From contig NC_060023.1 in assembly GCF_021134715.1 (NCBI RefSeq), forward strand, positions 4,278,001 through 4,342,000: a stretch of DNA of 64,000 nucleotides, in the 5' to 3' direction. The stretch comes from Daphnia pulex (Eukaryota; Arthropoda; Branchiopoda; Diplostraca; Daphniidae). The translations under genes were made by a program, and so were the position numbers. Positions 43,496-54,852 of the stretch are shown here, one piece after another. How positions within the stretch are numbered: position 1 is the first letter of the stretch; every line of letters begins with the position of its first letter. The notes under the pieces were generated by a model. That model searched no databases and was not told where the DNA came from. It was given only the letters and a program-made list of their open reading frames with translations.

Positions 43496-43707
43496 TGGAT
43501 CTACTATTTCAAAAATAGAAACTCATTCCAAAAAATGTGTACTTCTGTTGTTCATTGGCGATTCCAATTTTCATAATTATCATCTAAGATTTTAACCCAC
43601 ACGATTGACATGGTTTTGTAATAATGTAACTTTTGATTAGATTCCTACAAAACTACTCATTTGAAGAATTTGAAGAAATATTTCTGAGGTCTTACCAAAC
43701 TAGTACT

Positions 43708-43777
43708 GCATCGACCGGGAATCGAACCCGGGCCGCCCATTTGGCAAGCGAGCATTCTACCACTGAACCATCGATGC
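43708..43777 (-). tRNA. tRNA-Gly(GCC), variant
   Basis: Type A. A38 and A39 changes, as in the copy at 24938. Confidence 0.75.
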
Positions 43778-43850
43778 GACATTATAAAAATTTACTGTGC
43801 ACAGAGAAATTTTTAGAAAATACATTGCATCATCAAAAAAACATTTGTCT

Positions 43851-43921
43851 AGCAGAGCGTAGTCTCGATCTACGGACCTCTGGGTTATGGGCCCAGCACG
43901 CTTCCGCTGCGCCACTCTGCT
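43851..43921 (-). tRNA. tRNA-iMet(CAT)
   Basis: One T-loop A-to-G change next to the initiator-type A60 region. Confidence 0.88.
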
Positions 43922-44184
43922 TGGAACTACTATTTCAAAAATAGAAACTCATTCAAAAAAATATGTACTTCTGTTGATCATTGGTGATTACAATTTTCAT
44001 AATTCTCGCCTAAGATGTTAACCAACACGATTGACATGGTTTTGTATTAAAGTTACTTTTTATTAGATTCCTTAGTGACTCACGATCTATTTGTTGATTT
44101 ATTTTTAATAATATCTACAAATTCGAAATCTGTTCAATTTACTCATTTGAAGAAATATTTCTGAGTTTTTTCTCATATAGTACT

Positions 44185-44254
44185 GCATAGACCGGGAATC
44201 GAACCCGGGCCGCCCACGTGGCAAGCGAGCATTCTACCACTGAACCATCGATGC
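44185..44254 (-). tRNA. tRNA-Gly(GCC)
   Basis: Type B; only C5-U68. Confidence 0.88.
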
Positions 44255-44327
44255 GACATTGCTCAAGTCTACTGTGCACAGAGAAAATTTTAGAAAATAC
44301 ATTGCATCATCAAAAAAACATTTGTCT

Positions 44328-44398
44328 AGCAGAGCGTAGTTTCGATCTACGGACCTCTGGGTTATGGGCCCAGCACACTTCCGCTGCGCCACTCTGCT
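44328..44398 (-). tRNA. tRNA-iMet(CAT)
   Basis: Single D-stem G-U variant. Confidence 0.92.
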
Positions 44399-44610
44399 TG
44401 GATCTACTATTTCAAAAATAGAAACTCATTCCAAAAAATGTGTACTTCTGTTGTTCATTGGCGATTCCAATTTTCATAATTATCATCTAAGATTTTAACC
44501 CACACGATTGACATGGTTTTGTAATAATGTAACTTTTGATTAGATTCCTACAAAACTACTCATTTGAAGAATTTGAAGAAATATTTCTGAGGTCTTACCA
44601 AACTAGTACT

Positions 44611-44680
44611 GCATCGACCGGGAATCGAACCCGGGCCGCCCACGTGGCAAGCGAGCATTCTACCACTGAACCATCGATGC
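44611..44680 (-). tRNA. tRNA-Gly(GCC)
   Basis: Exact array consensus, type A. Confidence 0.96.
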
Positions 44681-44753
44681 GACACTATGCAAATTTACTG
44701 TGCACAGAGAAATTTTTAGAAAATACATTGCATCATCAAAAAAACATTTGTCT

Positions 44754-44824
44754 AGCAGAGCGTAGTTTCGATCTACGGACCTCTGGGTTATGGGCCCAGC
44801 ACGCTTCCGCTGCGCCACTCTGCT
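44754..44824 (-). tRNA. tRNA-iMet(CAT)
   Basis: Exact array consensus. Confidence 0.96.
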
Positions 44825-45087
44825 TGGATCTACTATTTCAAAAATAGAAACTCATTCAAAAAAATATGTACTTCTGTTGATCATTGGTGATTCCAATTTT
44901 CATAATTCTCGCCTAAGATGTTAACCAACACGATTGACATGGTTTTGTATTAAAGTTACTTTTTATTAGATTCCTTAGTGACTCACGATCTATTTGTTGA
45001 TTTATTTTTAATAATATCTACAAATTCGAAATCTGTTCAATTTACTCATTTGAAGAAATATTTCTGAGTTTTTTCTCATATAGTACT

Positions 45088-45157
45088 GCATAGACCGGGA
45101 ATCGAACCCGGGCCGCCCACGTGGCAAGCGAGCATTCTACCACTGAACCATCGATGC
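45088..45157 (-). tRNA. tRNA-Gly(GCC)
   Basis: Type B; only C5-U68. Confidence 0.88.
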
Positions 45158-45229
45158 GACATTGCTCAAGTCTACTGTGCACAGAGAAATTTTAGAAAAT
45201 ACATTGCATCATCAAAAAAACATTTGTCT

Positions 45230-45300
45230 AGCAGAGCGTAGTTTCGATCTACGGACCTCTGTGTTATGGTCCCAGCACACTTCCGCTGCGCCACTCTGCT
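45230..45300 (-). tRNA. tRNA-iMet(CAT), variant
   Basis: Three changes: one anticodon-stem C to A, C32 to A in the loop, and the D-stem G-U. Confidence 0.7.
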
Positions 45301-45512
45301 TGGATCTACTATTTCAAAAATAGAAACTCATTCCAAAAAATGTGTACTTCTGTTGTTCATTGGCGATTCCAATTTTCATAATTATCATCTAAGATTTTAA
45401 CCCACACGATTGACATTGTTTTGTAATAATGTAACTTTTGATTAGATTCCTACAAAACTACTCATTTGAAGAATTTGAAGAAATATTTCTGAGGTCTTAC
45501 CAAACTAGTACT

Positions 45513-45582
45513 GCATAGACCGGGAATCGAACCCGGGCCGCCCACGTGGCAAGCGAGCATTCTACCACTGAACCATCGATGC
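45513..45582 (-). tRNA. tRNA-Gly(GCC), hybrid unit
   Basis: Has a type A spacer but the type B acceptor mismatch (C5-U68), which points to recombination or gene conversion between unit types inside or next to the gene. Confidence 0.87.
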
Positions 45583-45655
45583 GACATTGCTCAAATCTAC
45601 TGTGCACAGAGAAAATTTTAGAAAATACATTGCATCATCAAAAACACATTTGTCT

Positions 45656-45726
45656 AGCAGAGCGTAGTTTCGATCTACGGACCTCTGGGTTATGGGCCCA
45701 GCACTCTTCCGCTGCGCCACTCTGCT
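45656..45726 (-). tRNA. tRNA-iMet(CAT)
   Basis: One D-stem mismatch (A23 opposite G12). The 3' T run is shortened by a G. Confidence 0.83.
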
Positions 45727-45929
45727 TGGATCTACTATTTCAAAAATAGAAACTTATTCCAAAAAATGTGTACTTCTGTTGATCATTGGCGATTCCAATT
45801 TTCATAATTATCATCTAAGATTTTAACCCACAAGATTGAAATGATTTTGTAATAATGTAACTTTTGATTAGATTCCTACAATACTACTCATTTGCAGAAA
45901 TATTTCTGAGTTCTTACCAAAATAGTACT

Positions 45930-45999
45930 GCTTAGACCGGGAATCGAACCCGGGCTGCCCACGTGGCAAGCGAGCATTCTACCACTGAACCATCAATGC
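45930..45999 (-). tRNA. tRNA-Gly(GCC), degenerate
   Basis: Type A. Acceptor mismatches at pairs 3 and 5, plus a variable-loop change. Confidence 0.6.
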
Positions 46000-46072
46000 G
46001 ACATTGCCCAAGTCTACTGTGCATAGATAATTTTTTAAAGAATACATTGCATCATCAAAAACACATTTGTCT

Positions 46073-46143
46073 AGCAGAGCGTAGTTTCGATCTACGGACC
46101 TCTGGGTTATGGGCCCAGCACGCTTCCGCTGCGCCACTCTGCT
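46073..46143 (-). tRNA. tRNA-iMet(CAT)
   Basis: Exact consensus gene. Confidence 0.95.
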
Positions 46144-46406
46144 TAGATCAATTCTTTCAAAAATAGAAACTCATTCAAAAAAATGTGTTCTCCTGTTGAT
46201 CATTGGCGATTCCAATTTTCATAATTATCGCCTAAGATGTTTACCAACACGATTGACATGGTTTTGTATTAAAGTTACTTTTTATTAGATTCCTTAGTGA
46301 CTCACGATCTATTTGTTGATTTATTTTTAATAATATCTACAAATTCGAAATCTGTTCAATTTACTCATTTGAAGAAATATTTCTGAGTTTTTACCCATAT
46401 AGTACT

Positions 46407-46476
46407 GCATAGACCGGGAATCGAACCCGGGCCGCCCACGTGGCAAGCGAGCATTCTACCACTGAACCATCGATAC
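46407..46476 (-). tRNA. tRNA-Gly(GCC)
   Basis: Type B. C5-U68 and the U2-G71 wobble also seen at 24521. Confidence 0.82.
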
Positions 46477-46549
46477 GACATTGCTCAAGTCTACTGTGCA
46501 CAGAGAAAATTTTAGAAAATACATTGCATCATCAAAAAAACATTTGTCT

Positions 46550-46620
46550 AGCAGAGCGTAGTTTCGATCTACGGACATCTGGGTTATGGGCCCAGCACAC
46601 TTCCGCTGCGCCACTCTGCT
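46550..46620 (-). tRNA. tRNA-iMet(CAT)
   Basis: Variable-loop change as at 25499, plus the D-stem G-U. Last gene before DIRS copy 2. Confidence 0.9.
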
Positions 46621-46960
46621 TGGATCTACTCTTTCAAAAATAGAAACTCATTCCAAAAAATGTGTACTTCTGTTGTTCATTGGCGATTCCAATTTTCATA
46701 ATTATCATCTAAGATTTTAACCCACACGATTGACATGGTTTTGTAATAATGTGATCACTTTTCTATGAAGTGAATGGTTGTAACCATATAGTCTTATATA
46801 AGACTATCTGGCAACAGTGTTTCCAACACTGTAGCAGACAACTATTCACAAGCAAGTCCCGGCCGGGGAAACACGTGAAATTGTGTTACAGTCCTTCAAT
46901 TTAGTGAAAATCAACATACTTGGATTAACTTGACATTGAATTCGAAGAAAAAGTGCTACT

Positions 46961-48324
46961 ATGGCGAAACCCTTTTTCCCAAAGGACTGGGAAACCCTCA
47001 CGGCAGAAGATTTGGTCACTGCCAGAGCTAGATTGGCGGGATTCATCGAGGCCGTTCCGGATCGTGAAAAAGTTCTCCGTGAGGTAATAAGATTTTTAAA
47101 TGCAAATCGTTCACCTGGAAGAATTGTATGTCACTGACGGGATATGATAGGCTGCATGTAACCAGTCATGAGCCAATTAAAATTTATTACAAATTTAGCC
47201 AACAACGACGACACGACGACGTGATATTTCATATTGCATGTCCCAGTCATGAGTATTGCATTGTCGTTTGTTTGGCTGCTGTATCTTTTACCTTTATTTT
47301 CAGCAACTAAGTTCAATTTAACCAACGCCGGATAGGCAAGTGGCGTCAAATAAATTCAAATTTTTTAATGTAGATCGAGAAAAGCATTACCTTTCCGCCG
47401 GTGCTTTAATTAGCCAACATGGGCCCGTTGCCGAAAAATGTCAGAACCTAACGTGCTTAACGAACGTTATGTCTGAGAAAATCGAATAATTTGCGGTTAT
47501 GATTCCACTTATCCTTTCACGAGCCGGGAATTAAACGCATGTACACAGCCATGGTTTGAGAGAATTACACCAACAGTCGGACTGCATGTAACCAGACATG
47601 AGCCAAGAGAGAAACACCACCGATCCAATCTCTGAGAAACGTTTCTATCCGATCATAGGATACAGCCAAGATCTTTAGTCATAAGATGCTTGTTTACTGT
47701 AAATATGGAATTCTCCAATGACAACAACTGTTATTTGTTTGTCTATTACAGCAACTGGAAGCTACACAAAAGGCCCTGCTGCCTCTTCAAAATGGAATCC
47801 TTACATCAATAGCCTTGATTAATACAATGCCCGCCGGCGTCACGAAACAAGCAGCCATGAATACTCTTGCCGAGTTCCGAAAATCGGATGAATCCATGCG
47901 AGATCGCCTCTTTGTACTACAAGTGTGGCGCAAATACGATCAAGAAACTGCCGACAAGCTTGCACGACGAAAGGCTGGTGAGTTCCTGGACCCGGAACTG
48001 GCAAAGGTGTTGGAAGAGCGGGAGAAGAAGATGGACCGCGAGAAACGTGAACGTGAGAGAGAAAAAGAGAGACACGGCAGCCGATCAAAACGCTACAAAG
48101 GTGGCGCATCCTACCACGGCGACTACTCTTTAAGCCGATCGGATCATGGACCCTACCAATCTACCGGACGTGGTGGCCATGGACACGGTGGTGGTGGCTA
48201 TGGACACGGAGGTCGAGGTGGGAACACGAGAGACGGAAAACGACCAGACAAGTCGGAATTCAAATTTCATCTCTGCGGGCAACCGGGAAATTTTTTCAAA
48301 CAATGTCCAAAGCAACACAAGTAA
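46961..48324 (+). CDS. DIRS copy 2 gag-like region (fossil)
   Basis: Same two-block plan as copy 1, separated by a shorter intron-like gap with fewer repeat units. The second block has a helical Arg/Glu-rich stretch, a GGHGHGGGGYGHGG-type tail and a knuckle-like Cys cluster, and reads open for 169 codons in this copy. Confidence 0.7.
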
Positions 48325-48366
48325 ACATTCCGCTGTCTACTACTAATGAGTCAATAAACAATAAAT

Positions 48367-50580
48367 GTGTTGTACAGGAGACTTATACGGAATTTTTTAT
48401 TATTTGTGTTCAACTACTGCAGTGAACTGGTAGACACTGGTGCCTCTGACACTGGACGGCATGTTGCTGAGGCAGACAGCCCGAGGCCAGACGAGAGTTT
48501 TGCTCAACAAAAGAGCACTCCTGTGATAGAGTTCTATCCTGGTTCAATCCATTCAGAAGATGTCAGGGCTTTCTGGCAGAATGACCTACAGGCCGGTGAA
48601 TGGGTTATGGACGTATTAACCCAGGGATATGTAATCCCTTTCGTTGAATCACCTCCAGCTTACGAGGAGGCCAACAACAAATCGGCTATGCAAGATATGC
48701 CTTTTGTTATTCAAGCGGTCGCTGAACTTCAAAAACGTGGAGTTATTGAGTTCAGAGACAAGAAGCCGCTCTGCGTATCTCCTTTAACGGTATCAAAGAA
48801 ATTCGGCCGAGACGGTATAACCAAAAACAGACTCTGTTGGGACGGGTCCAGATGTGTCAACTTGTATGTAAAGGAACAAAAAGTTGTGCTCTCCCATCTT
48901 CGGAGGTCGTTGGAGATAACAAGAGAAGGGGACTTCCAAGTGACGTACGATCTCAAGGCGGCCTACCATCACGTCCAGATTCACCCGTCACAAACAAAGT
49001 ATTTAGGTGCTGCCATACCAAAACCAGACGGTGGTAAACAGTATTTTGTCTTCTTATACCTTCCCTTTGGACTGTCCTCAGCTGTACACTGTCTGACAAA
49101 GCTCTTCAAACCTGTGAACGCCTATATTCACGAAAAGGGGATTCGACATTCAATTTATCTGGACGACGGCAGGATCGTCGCAGAAACAAAGTGCAAAGCA
49201 GAAGATCAACGTACGTTCGTCTACAAAGTTCTAAAATCTTCGGGATGGATACTGGAAGTCGAAAAATCCGACAAAGACGGAGATGCTAACCAGTCCAAGG
49301 AATACCTCGGATTCATTATCGACACTGCCAGCATGACAGTCCGTCTTCAGGAAGCCAAGAAACAACGCATACTACAACAAGTTTCGGAGACGATCTCACA
49401 CGGATCGAAATCGTTTCCAGCCAAAGAATTAGCCGGAACTATCGGGAAAATAGTAGCAACGGAACCGGCACAAGGGCCGATAGTTGTAATAGCAGCCAGG
49501 GCTTCTTACGCAGTTTTAGAGGAGGCCACACAACGGAGAGGATGGAATTCGTCGTTGGTGATGAGTAAAGAAGCTCAAGACGGCTTACAATTCTTCGTCG
49601 ACAATTGCTCAGAATTTGACAATTCCCCCATTCGATCGGCGGCTACTGAAATTTCTGTCCTGTCCATCATCGGACCGCCCAGTTCATTCATGAAATCTAG
49701 TTTCGTCGCTAATCATGTGCGCACAAACGAAGAAAAAATCTGGGCCAGCGACGCGTCCGGATATGCAACCTGTGCCTACTCAATTAAAGGAGATCACCTT
49801 TATTTCCGTGGAATTTTAAACGAAGACGAAAGAATGTTGTCTTCCGGTCACCGAGAACTACTGGCTGTCGCAAAAACAATGGAATATTATGAACAAACAG
49901 GCACGTTCACCACCAAGGCCACCAACATCTATTGGCTCACTGACAGCCAAAACTTGGTGACTTTTTTGACAAAAGGATCGGGAAAACGTCACATCCAAAA
50001 GGATGTTTTTCAAATAATGATTCGTTGCAAGAGACTTAACACCAGAATTATCCCAATCCATCTACTACGAGACGACCCCCGAATTAAGATAGCAGACGAT
50101 GGTTCAAAGACGACTGATACGGACAATTGGCAAGTCGATGACCAAACTTTCCAAAGGAACAGGACAAGATTTAAATTCACCATCGATCTATTCGCTTCCG
50201 ACCGTAACTCAAAATGCCAACGTTTCTATTCCAATTTCTTTTGCCCTGGTACGTCAGGCATTGACGCTTTTTCCCATTCGTGGGATGACGAAGTGGCTTG
50301 GATCTGTCCACCAATACAGGAGATCATCAGAATTGTTAGACGATTAAAGACTTCAAGAACTACTGGAATTTTGTTCGTACCGAAATGAAAAACGGCGGAT
50401 TACTGGGTGGAAATCTTTAACAATGAAGGCAGACTTCTGTGGCCTTTTAACTACATGGAAACCTGTAGGCCTTTCATCATTCAAGGAACTTACAATCCAC
50501 ATTCTCCATTTGCAGGGAAAACCAAATTTGAATTTCTTCAACTTTGTTTTGACTCACGTCTGTAGGACCAAACAATGTTT
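48367..50580 (+). CDS. DIRS copy 2 RT-RNase H region (fossil)
   Basis: Nearly identical to the copy 1 polyprotein: YDLKAAYHH, YLDDG, WASDASG and TDSQNL in the same positions. It is broken near its C-terminal end. Confidence 0.88.
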
Positions 50581-50650
50581 CGATTAAATAAATGACGAAA
50601 TGGCGAATGTGACAAAGACTGCCAGTTACATTAATTATTATTTGTACAAC

Positions 50651-51017
50651 TCAAACTTTCTTTTGCAACAACTCCGACATAGAGAGACGACTTGGGATGG
50701 AGAGATCAACATATTTGGCGGGCATTGCATCGGAACGCCACCCTCCCAGACGTTTCAGCTGTTTGTCAGTAGCTCCATGAGCTGCTGCTGTAGTCGCTCC
50801 ACCTCTCTTTCCAGAATGCTCACCGTAGAGTTTCTCGTCGTAACCCAACAAGTTCATCAACTTCTTCAGGTCAGTCAAAGCCCCACTGTACGGTACAGAT
50901 TTGGCAGGATTTGGGGAATTTTTGGCAGTACACAAAGGAACGAGATAACCATCGTAGGAAAGGCCAAGGAATCGGAAATAGTTCAACGTAAGCTGAACAC
51001 GACAGCGTTTAACGTCT
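50651..51017 (-). pseudogene. DIRS copy 2 tyrosine recombinase, C-terminal part (fossil)
   Basis: Carries HSGKRGGAT, LGGWRS and the KYVDLS tyrosine block. Separated from the N-terminal part at 57451-57985 by the copia insertion. Confidence 0.88.
51013..51017. repeat. Copia target-site duplication, left
   Basis: CGTCT, repeated at 57451-57455. DIRS copy 1 has the single empty site (AACGTCTGGATT near 30210), which proves the insertion. Confidence 0.95.
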
Positions 51018-51297
51018 TGTTAAAATAAATAAGATATAATGCACTGAGTGTATATTGTCGATGACACAAGGGGTACACAAAGCAACATTTGAGACACACA
51101 TACGAAACACAGAGCACATACAGCGTTACCACACTCCACGAGATCACGGACAAGAAGAAGGAAAAAGGAAGCCCCCCCTTTTCTAAGATGACTCCCACCC
51201 ACGTTGCCAGACTTAAAGAAAAGCCTAGCGTCGTCACTTGCTCAAAGGAGGGGAAGGGGGTAAAGCGGGTTTGCCAAATGGACAGCCGTTTCTAATA
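51018..51297 (-). repeat. Copia LTR (3' LTR of the minus-strand element)
   Basis: 280 bp. On the element strand it starts TATTAGAAACGG and ends TATTTTAACA. It matches 57171-57450 with no difference seen. Confidence 0.95.
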
Positions 51298-51312
51298 CCC
51301 TCTCTCAAACCC
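51298..51312 (-). other. Copia polypurine tract
   Basis: GGGTTTGAGAGAGGG on the element strand, directly before the 3' LTR. It primes plus-strand cDNA in this family. Confidence 0.85.
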
Positions 51313-51320
51313 GTACCTCC

Positions 51321-52271
51321 TCAATTCTTCTCGTATGGTCCTACCCCGATGCGTTCACGTAACTCTTGGAACCTTGGCGCTGGCAAAGCCTTCGTGAAGA
51401 TGTCGGCCAGTTGGTCTTTGGAGCTAACGAATTCGACGGCGATCTTGTTGTTTTCTTGCAGCTGTCTTACAAAGTGGTATCTCACGTCGATGTGTTTTGA
51501 TCGCCTCGGATGGACCGGATTTTTGACCAGACAAATAGCACTTTGATTGTCGCAATACATCTTAACGGGATTTGGTGGTACCTCGTCGCCTGAAGACTTT
51601 TCCATTGGGACCGGAGACGAGTTTAGGCCGTTAGCCAGCGCGTTGAGCCAAAGAGCTGTCTTCGCTCCATCAGATAAGGACACATATTCCGACTCGGTAG
51701 TTGAGATAGAAACACATTCTTGTCTCCTGCACGACCATGCGACTGGCCCTCCCTTGTAGAAAGCGATGCATCCTGAGATGGATTTTCGGTCGTCTACATC
51801 ACTGGCGTAGTCGGCGTCGGTATAGACTACGGCTCCTTCATCCTTCCGTCCACCCAGCCATATACCGAAGTCGAGCGTACCTTTCAGATAAGCGAATATA
51901 CGTTTGACTGCGTTCCAGTGCGCCGGCTGTGGGTTTTCGCAAAATTTTGACACTTGTCCGACGCCGTAAGCAATGTCCGGTCTAGTGGTAGATGAGAGAT
52001 AGAGCAGGAATCCAACTGCCGCACGGTAGGGGATTAAAGACATGTCCACTTTCCCCTCGTTGCGTGGCACCATCGAACTAGAAAGGTGAACGCTGGATTC
52101 GGCTGGGGTCAGCTTGGGATGGCTATCCGTCATGCCGAACTGTTCCAGTGCCTTGAGTATCGAGTGCTGCTGCGAGAGAAATACTTGGCTATTTTCCCTG
52201 TCGTACTCGATGTTCATACCAACGAATCTGGTCGGGGGGAGACATCTTACTTCAAATTCGTTACCTGACAA
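51321..52271 (-). CDS. Copia RT end and RNase H block (fossil)
   Basis: Connection and RNase H domains with the family motifs RPDIAYGVGQVSKF, YTDADYASDVDDRKS, STTESEYVSLSDGAK, DNQSAICLVKNP, SKHIDVRYHFVR and QLADIFTKAL. About 316 codons. Confidence 0.9.
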   Translation of the reverse strand: MSGNEFEVRCLPPTRFVGMNIEYDRENSQVFLSQQHSILKALEQFGMTDSHPKLTPAESSVHLSSSMVPRNEGKVDMSLIPYRAAVGFLLYLSSTTRPDIAYGVGQVSKFCENPQPAHWNAVKRIFAYLKGTLDFGIWLGGRKDEGAVVYTDADYASDVDDRKSISGCIAFYKGGPVAWSCRRQECVSISTTESEYVSLSDGAKTALWLNALANGLNSSPVPMEKSSGDEVPPNPVKMYCDNQSAICLVKNPVHPRRSKHIDVRYHFVRQLQENNKIAVEFVSSKDQLADIFTKALPAPRFQELRERIGVGPYEKN

Positions 52272-52325
52272 AAGAGGTAGGAAATTTGATTTGTGAGTAA
52301 TGGGAAAAAAAAGGGTTATAACTTA

Positions 52326-53126
52326 TTAGTTACCGATCCAAGTAGCGAAGCGTTGACACTCCTCATCAGCACTGCTAGAAAACCATCCGTCATCTACCCA
52401 GATGAAGAGATATGACACGATGCTGTTGTTTACCAGGATAAACACGCACATATCTGCGTCCAGTGCCTTAAAACCATATCTGAGTAGGGCGGCGATGAAG
52501 GTCTTGCACCAAAGACGGGGAGCCTGCTTTATGCCGTAGACTGCTTTCAAAAGCTTACACACGTGGTCTTCTTTTCCAGACACCACGAATCCTTCGGGTT
52601 GGGTCATGAAGATTGGTTTGTCAACATCCGCGTTCAGGAACGCTGTGGCCACGTCGAATTGAAATGATTTGTATCCGAGCGAAGCGGTGAGTGATAGAAC
52701 AGATCGAATTGAGTCAAGGCGTGGCACAGGTGCGTACGTTTCTTCGTAGTCGACGCCGTACTGCTGGTGACATCCAACAACTGTTAATCTTCCTTTAAAG
52801 CGTGGGGCCACGAAATCTGGTTGCAGTGGGTCTCCATAGCCCGGCTTATATTTCCCAACCCATTTGTGAGGCAGTATAGCGCACTCAGTTGGTACTTGGG
52901 ATTTTGGGATGAGCACCCACGATTTGTTCTTGATCTGAGAGTCATACTCTGCCTTGAAAGCGGGTAACCACTGTTCCGCATATCTTGATTCCACCGCTTG
53001 TTTGTAGGTTTGTGGTTCATCAACTTCTAGTTCGAAAAATGAAGAGCGCTTAGGGGCTGGATCAGTGGATGCTGCATTTCCGTATGATTCCATATATTCG
53101 ACGTATCGATCCGTATATCTTGGCAC
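52326..53126 (-). CDS. Copia reverse transcriptase block (fossil)
   Basis: Motifs WVLIPKSQVPTECAI, KGRLTVVGCHQQYGVDYEET, FQFDVATAFLNADVD and VYGIKQAPRLW. The catalytic box reads YLFIWVDDG, with Trp before VDD where copia elements usually have Tyr-Val-Asp-Asp. Confidence 0.88.
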   Translation of the reverse strand: MPRYTDRYVEYMESYGNAASTDPAPKRSSFFELEVDEPQTYKQAVESRYAEQWLPAFKAEYDSQIKNKSWVLIPKSQVPTECAILPHKWVGKYKPGYGDPLQPDFVAPRFKGRLTVVGCHQQYGVDYEETYAPVPRLDSIRSVLSLTASLGYKSFQFDVATAFLNADVDKPIFMTQPEGFVVSGKEDHVCKLLKAVYGIKQAPRLWCKTFIAALLRYGFKALDADMCVFILVNNSIVSYLFIWVDDGWFSSSADEECQRFATWIGN

Positions 53127-53207
53127 GCGGCCGGATCTTGTGGGTCTATGAAATATATATAGAAGGTGGTGAGCGCCAGTAATTTTTTTCGAAACAGCGA
53201 TTAGTTT

Positions 53208-53487
53208 TTACCTTCGATAATTGTGTGAATCGTGACTCGATATCGGTGGGGCGTCAATGTTGGGGACTTCATCCACTTCTAGATTCTTGTTGGCGTCATC
53301 AGGAGTCGCAACGTGAACAGGTTCCGCATCCGCAACGTCGAGGACTTCCATACCCTCTTCATTTCTGCCGCCAGGAGCCCGTTCAATCTCCTCCTCTAAG
53401 GCCTCGACTTGTGAAGCTTCTTCGACTGATGCATCTTGATTATCGGGAGTGTCTTGGCTTTCATCTACACCTTCGATTAGTTGAGTC
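53208..53487 (-). CDS. Copia acidic linker between integrase and RT (fossil)
   Basis: Asp/Glu/Val-rich low-complexity segment (DESQDTPDNQDASVEEASQV and similar), the usual place of a variable linker in copia polyproteins. Confidence 0.65.
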
Positions 53488-53497
53488 TGGTGGAAAA

Positions 53498-53595
53498 AAA
53501 ATGGATATATATATAAAATATATATAAACATATATACACATACACATATACACATATACATATATACACATATATAAATATATATACACAAAAAA
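53498..53595. repeat. AT/AC microsatellite inside the copia element
   Basis: Alternating ATATATAC / CACATATAC repeats lying within one of the gaps between coding blocks. Confidence 0.9.
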
Positions 53596-53622
53596 TAGAT
53601 TTTGTTCGTTTATGTATGGCTA

Positions 53623-54750
53623 CTAGTATAAGCAAGATACCTGATTAAGTACTTCTACTAATAGTTGCATTGGTTCCAATGGGCTATTGTCATTTACAGC
53701 TGTGAGTGGGTGATCTCCAATCAGGATTGTTTCATCGAAGGTGACATCACGGGAAACGATTATTTTCCTCTCAACAGGGTTCCAAAGTCGCCAGGCCTTT
53801 TGATTTTCACCGTAGCCGACCATCCAACATGCTTCGCCTTTAGGATCTAGTTTCTTGCGTAGCTGGTCGGGAACGTGCGCGTATGCGCGGCAGCCGAGAA
53901 CCCTTAGGTGGGCAACCGATGGTTTCTTGCCGAATAATTTCTCGAACGGAGTGACTTCTGTGTGGCTGGTGAGAGTCCGGTTGAATATGTAAACGATAGC
54001 CAGAAAAAATTCGCCCCAGAGTTCTCTGACTTCATTTCTGATGTTGCACGGAAGTTGGTTGCTGTTGTCGTTAGTGTACAGGCCACTTCTCACGGCCTCT
54101 ACAACTGTACGCATCGTTCTCTCGGAACGAGAGTTTTGTTGTGGAGTGTACCTAGCAGTAGTTTGATGAATAAGGCCAGTACGTTTTTTGTATTCGCTAA
54201 AGTTTCCGCCGAGGATGTCGGTTCCTTGGTCCGTCCTGAGTATTTTTATTGGCCTTCCGGTTTGGGTTTTCATCATTTCTGCGAATTCCATGAAATGCGT
54301 GCCAGCTTCATTTTTCGTCTTCATGAGTTTGGCTACTGTATAACTGCTGTTGTCGTCTTTGAAGATGACGAAGAATCGATGGCCTTCAGGAGTTGGCACG
54401 TGTAATGGACCCCCGACATCGGAGTGGATCAAGTCGCCGATATTTTCCGCGCGGCCGCATCCGGTTGGGAACTTGCTACGGTGGAGTTTTCCAAAGATGC
54501 AACCTTCGCATATGAGTGGTTTTTTGACGTCGTTGAGGTGCAGGCCGTATACTGCTTTAGATTTGTTGATCTTTAAAATATCTTGACAGTTGAGATGGCC
54601 GAATCTTCTATGCCAAAGTTCGAGGGACGCCTTGGTACTTCCATTACCAACACCGTAGAGCGCTGTTGAAGATTCTTCGTTCAATTCCGTTGGGTTTTTG
54701 GTCGTAGCGCATAATCTGTAGAGGGAGTTTTCGACACGGGAGCCAGTCAT
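53623..54750 (-). CDS. Copia integrase block (fossil)
   Basis: GAG_pre-integrase HHCC region (WHRRFGHLNCQDILKI, CEGCIFGKLHRSKFP), then the DDE core: IHSDVGGPL, RTDQGTDILGG and the Glu in NSRSERTMRTVVEA. About 375 codons. It integrates linear cDNA, as the 5-bp duplication shows. Confidence 0.9.
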   Translation of the reverse strand: MTGSRVENSLYRLCATTKNPTELNEESSTALYGVGNGSTKASLELWHRRFGHLNCQDILKINKSKAVYGLHLNDVKKPLICEGCIFGKLHRSKFPTGCGRAENIGDLIHSDVGGPLHVPTPEGHRFFVIFKDDNSSYTVAKLMKTKNEAGTHFMEFAEMMKTQTGRPIKILRTDQGTDILGGNFSEYKKRTGLIHQTTARYTPQQNSRSERTMRTVVEAVRSGLYTNDNSNQLPCNIRNEVRELWGEFFLAIVYIFNRTLTSHTEVTPFEKLFGKKPSVAHLRVLGCRAYAHVPDQLRKKLDPKGEACWMVGYGENQKAWRLWNPVERKIIVSRDVTFDETILIGDHPLTAVNDNSPLEPMQLLVEVLNQVSCLY

Positions 54751-54852
54751 GAATTTTTCGTTAGTTTCCTTATTAGCGAAAAAGACCTGTTGGTAAGGAA
54801 ATATTTATATACATAAATCTCGAGTCATGACTGCAAATTTTTACGAGTTGTA

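Larger units (their letters stand above)
40668..46752. repeat. tRNA-Gly/tRNA-iMet tandem array, block 3
   Basis: Twelve Gly and twelve iMet copies, with MITE copy 3 inside. From 42805 to 45157 the units alternate strictly A, B, A, B with starts 477 and about 426 bp apart, showing that the amplified unit is an A+B dimer of about 0.9 kb. A 9-bp duplication (GAAGAATTT) marks several type A spacers here and is absent from block 1. Confidence 0.95.
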
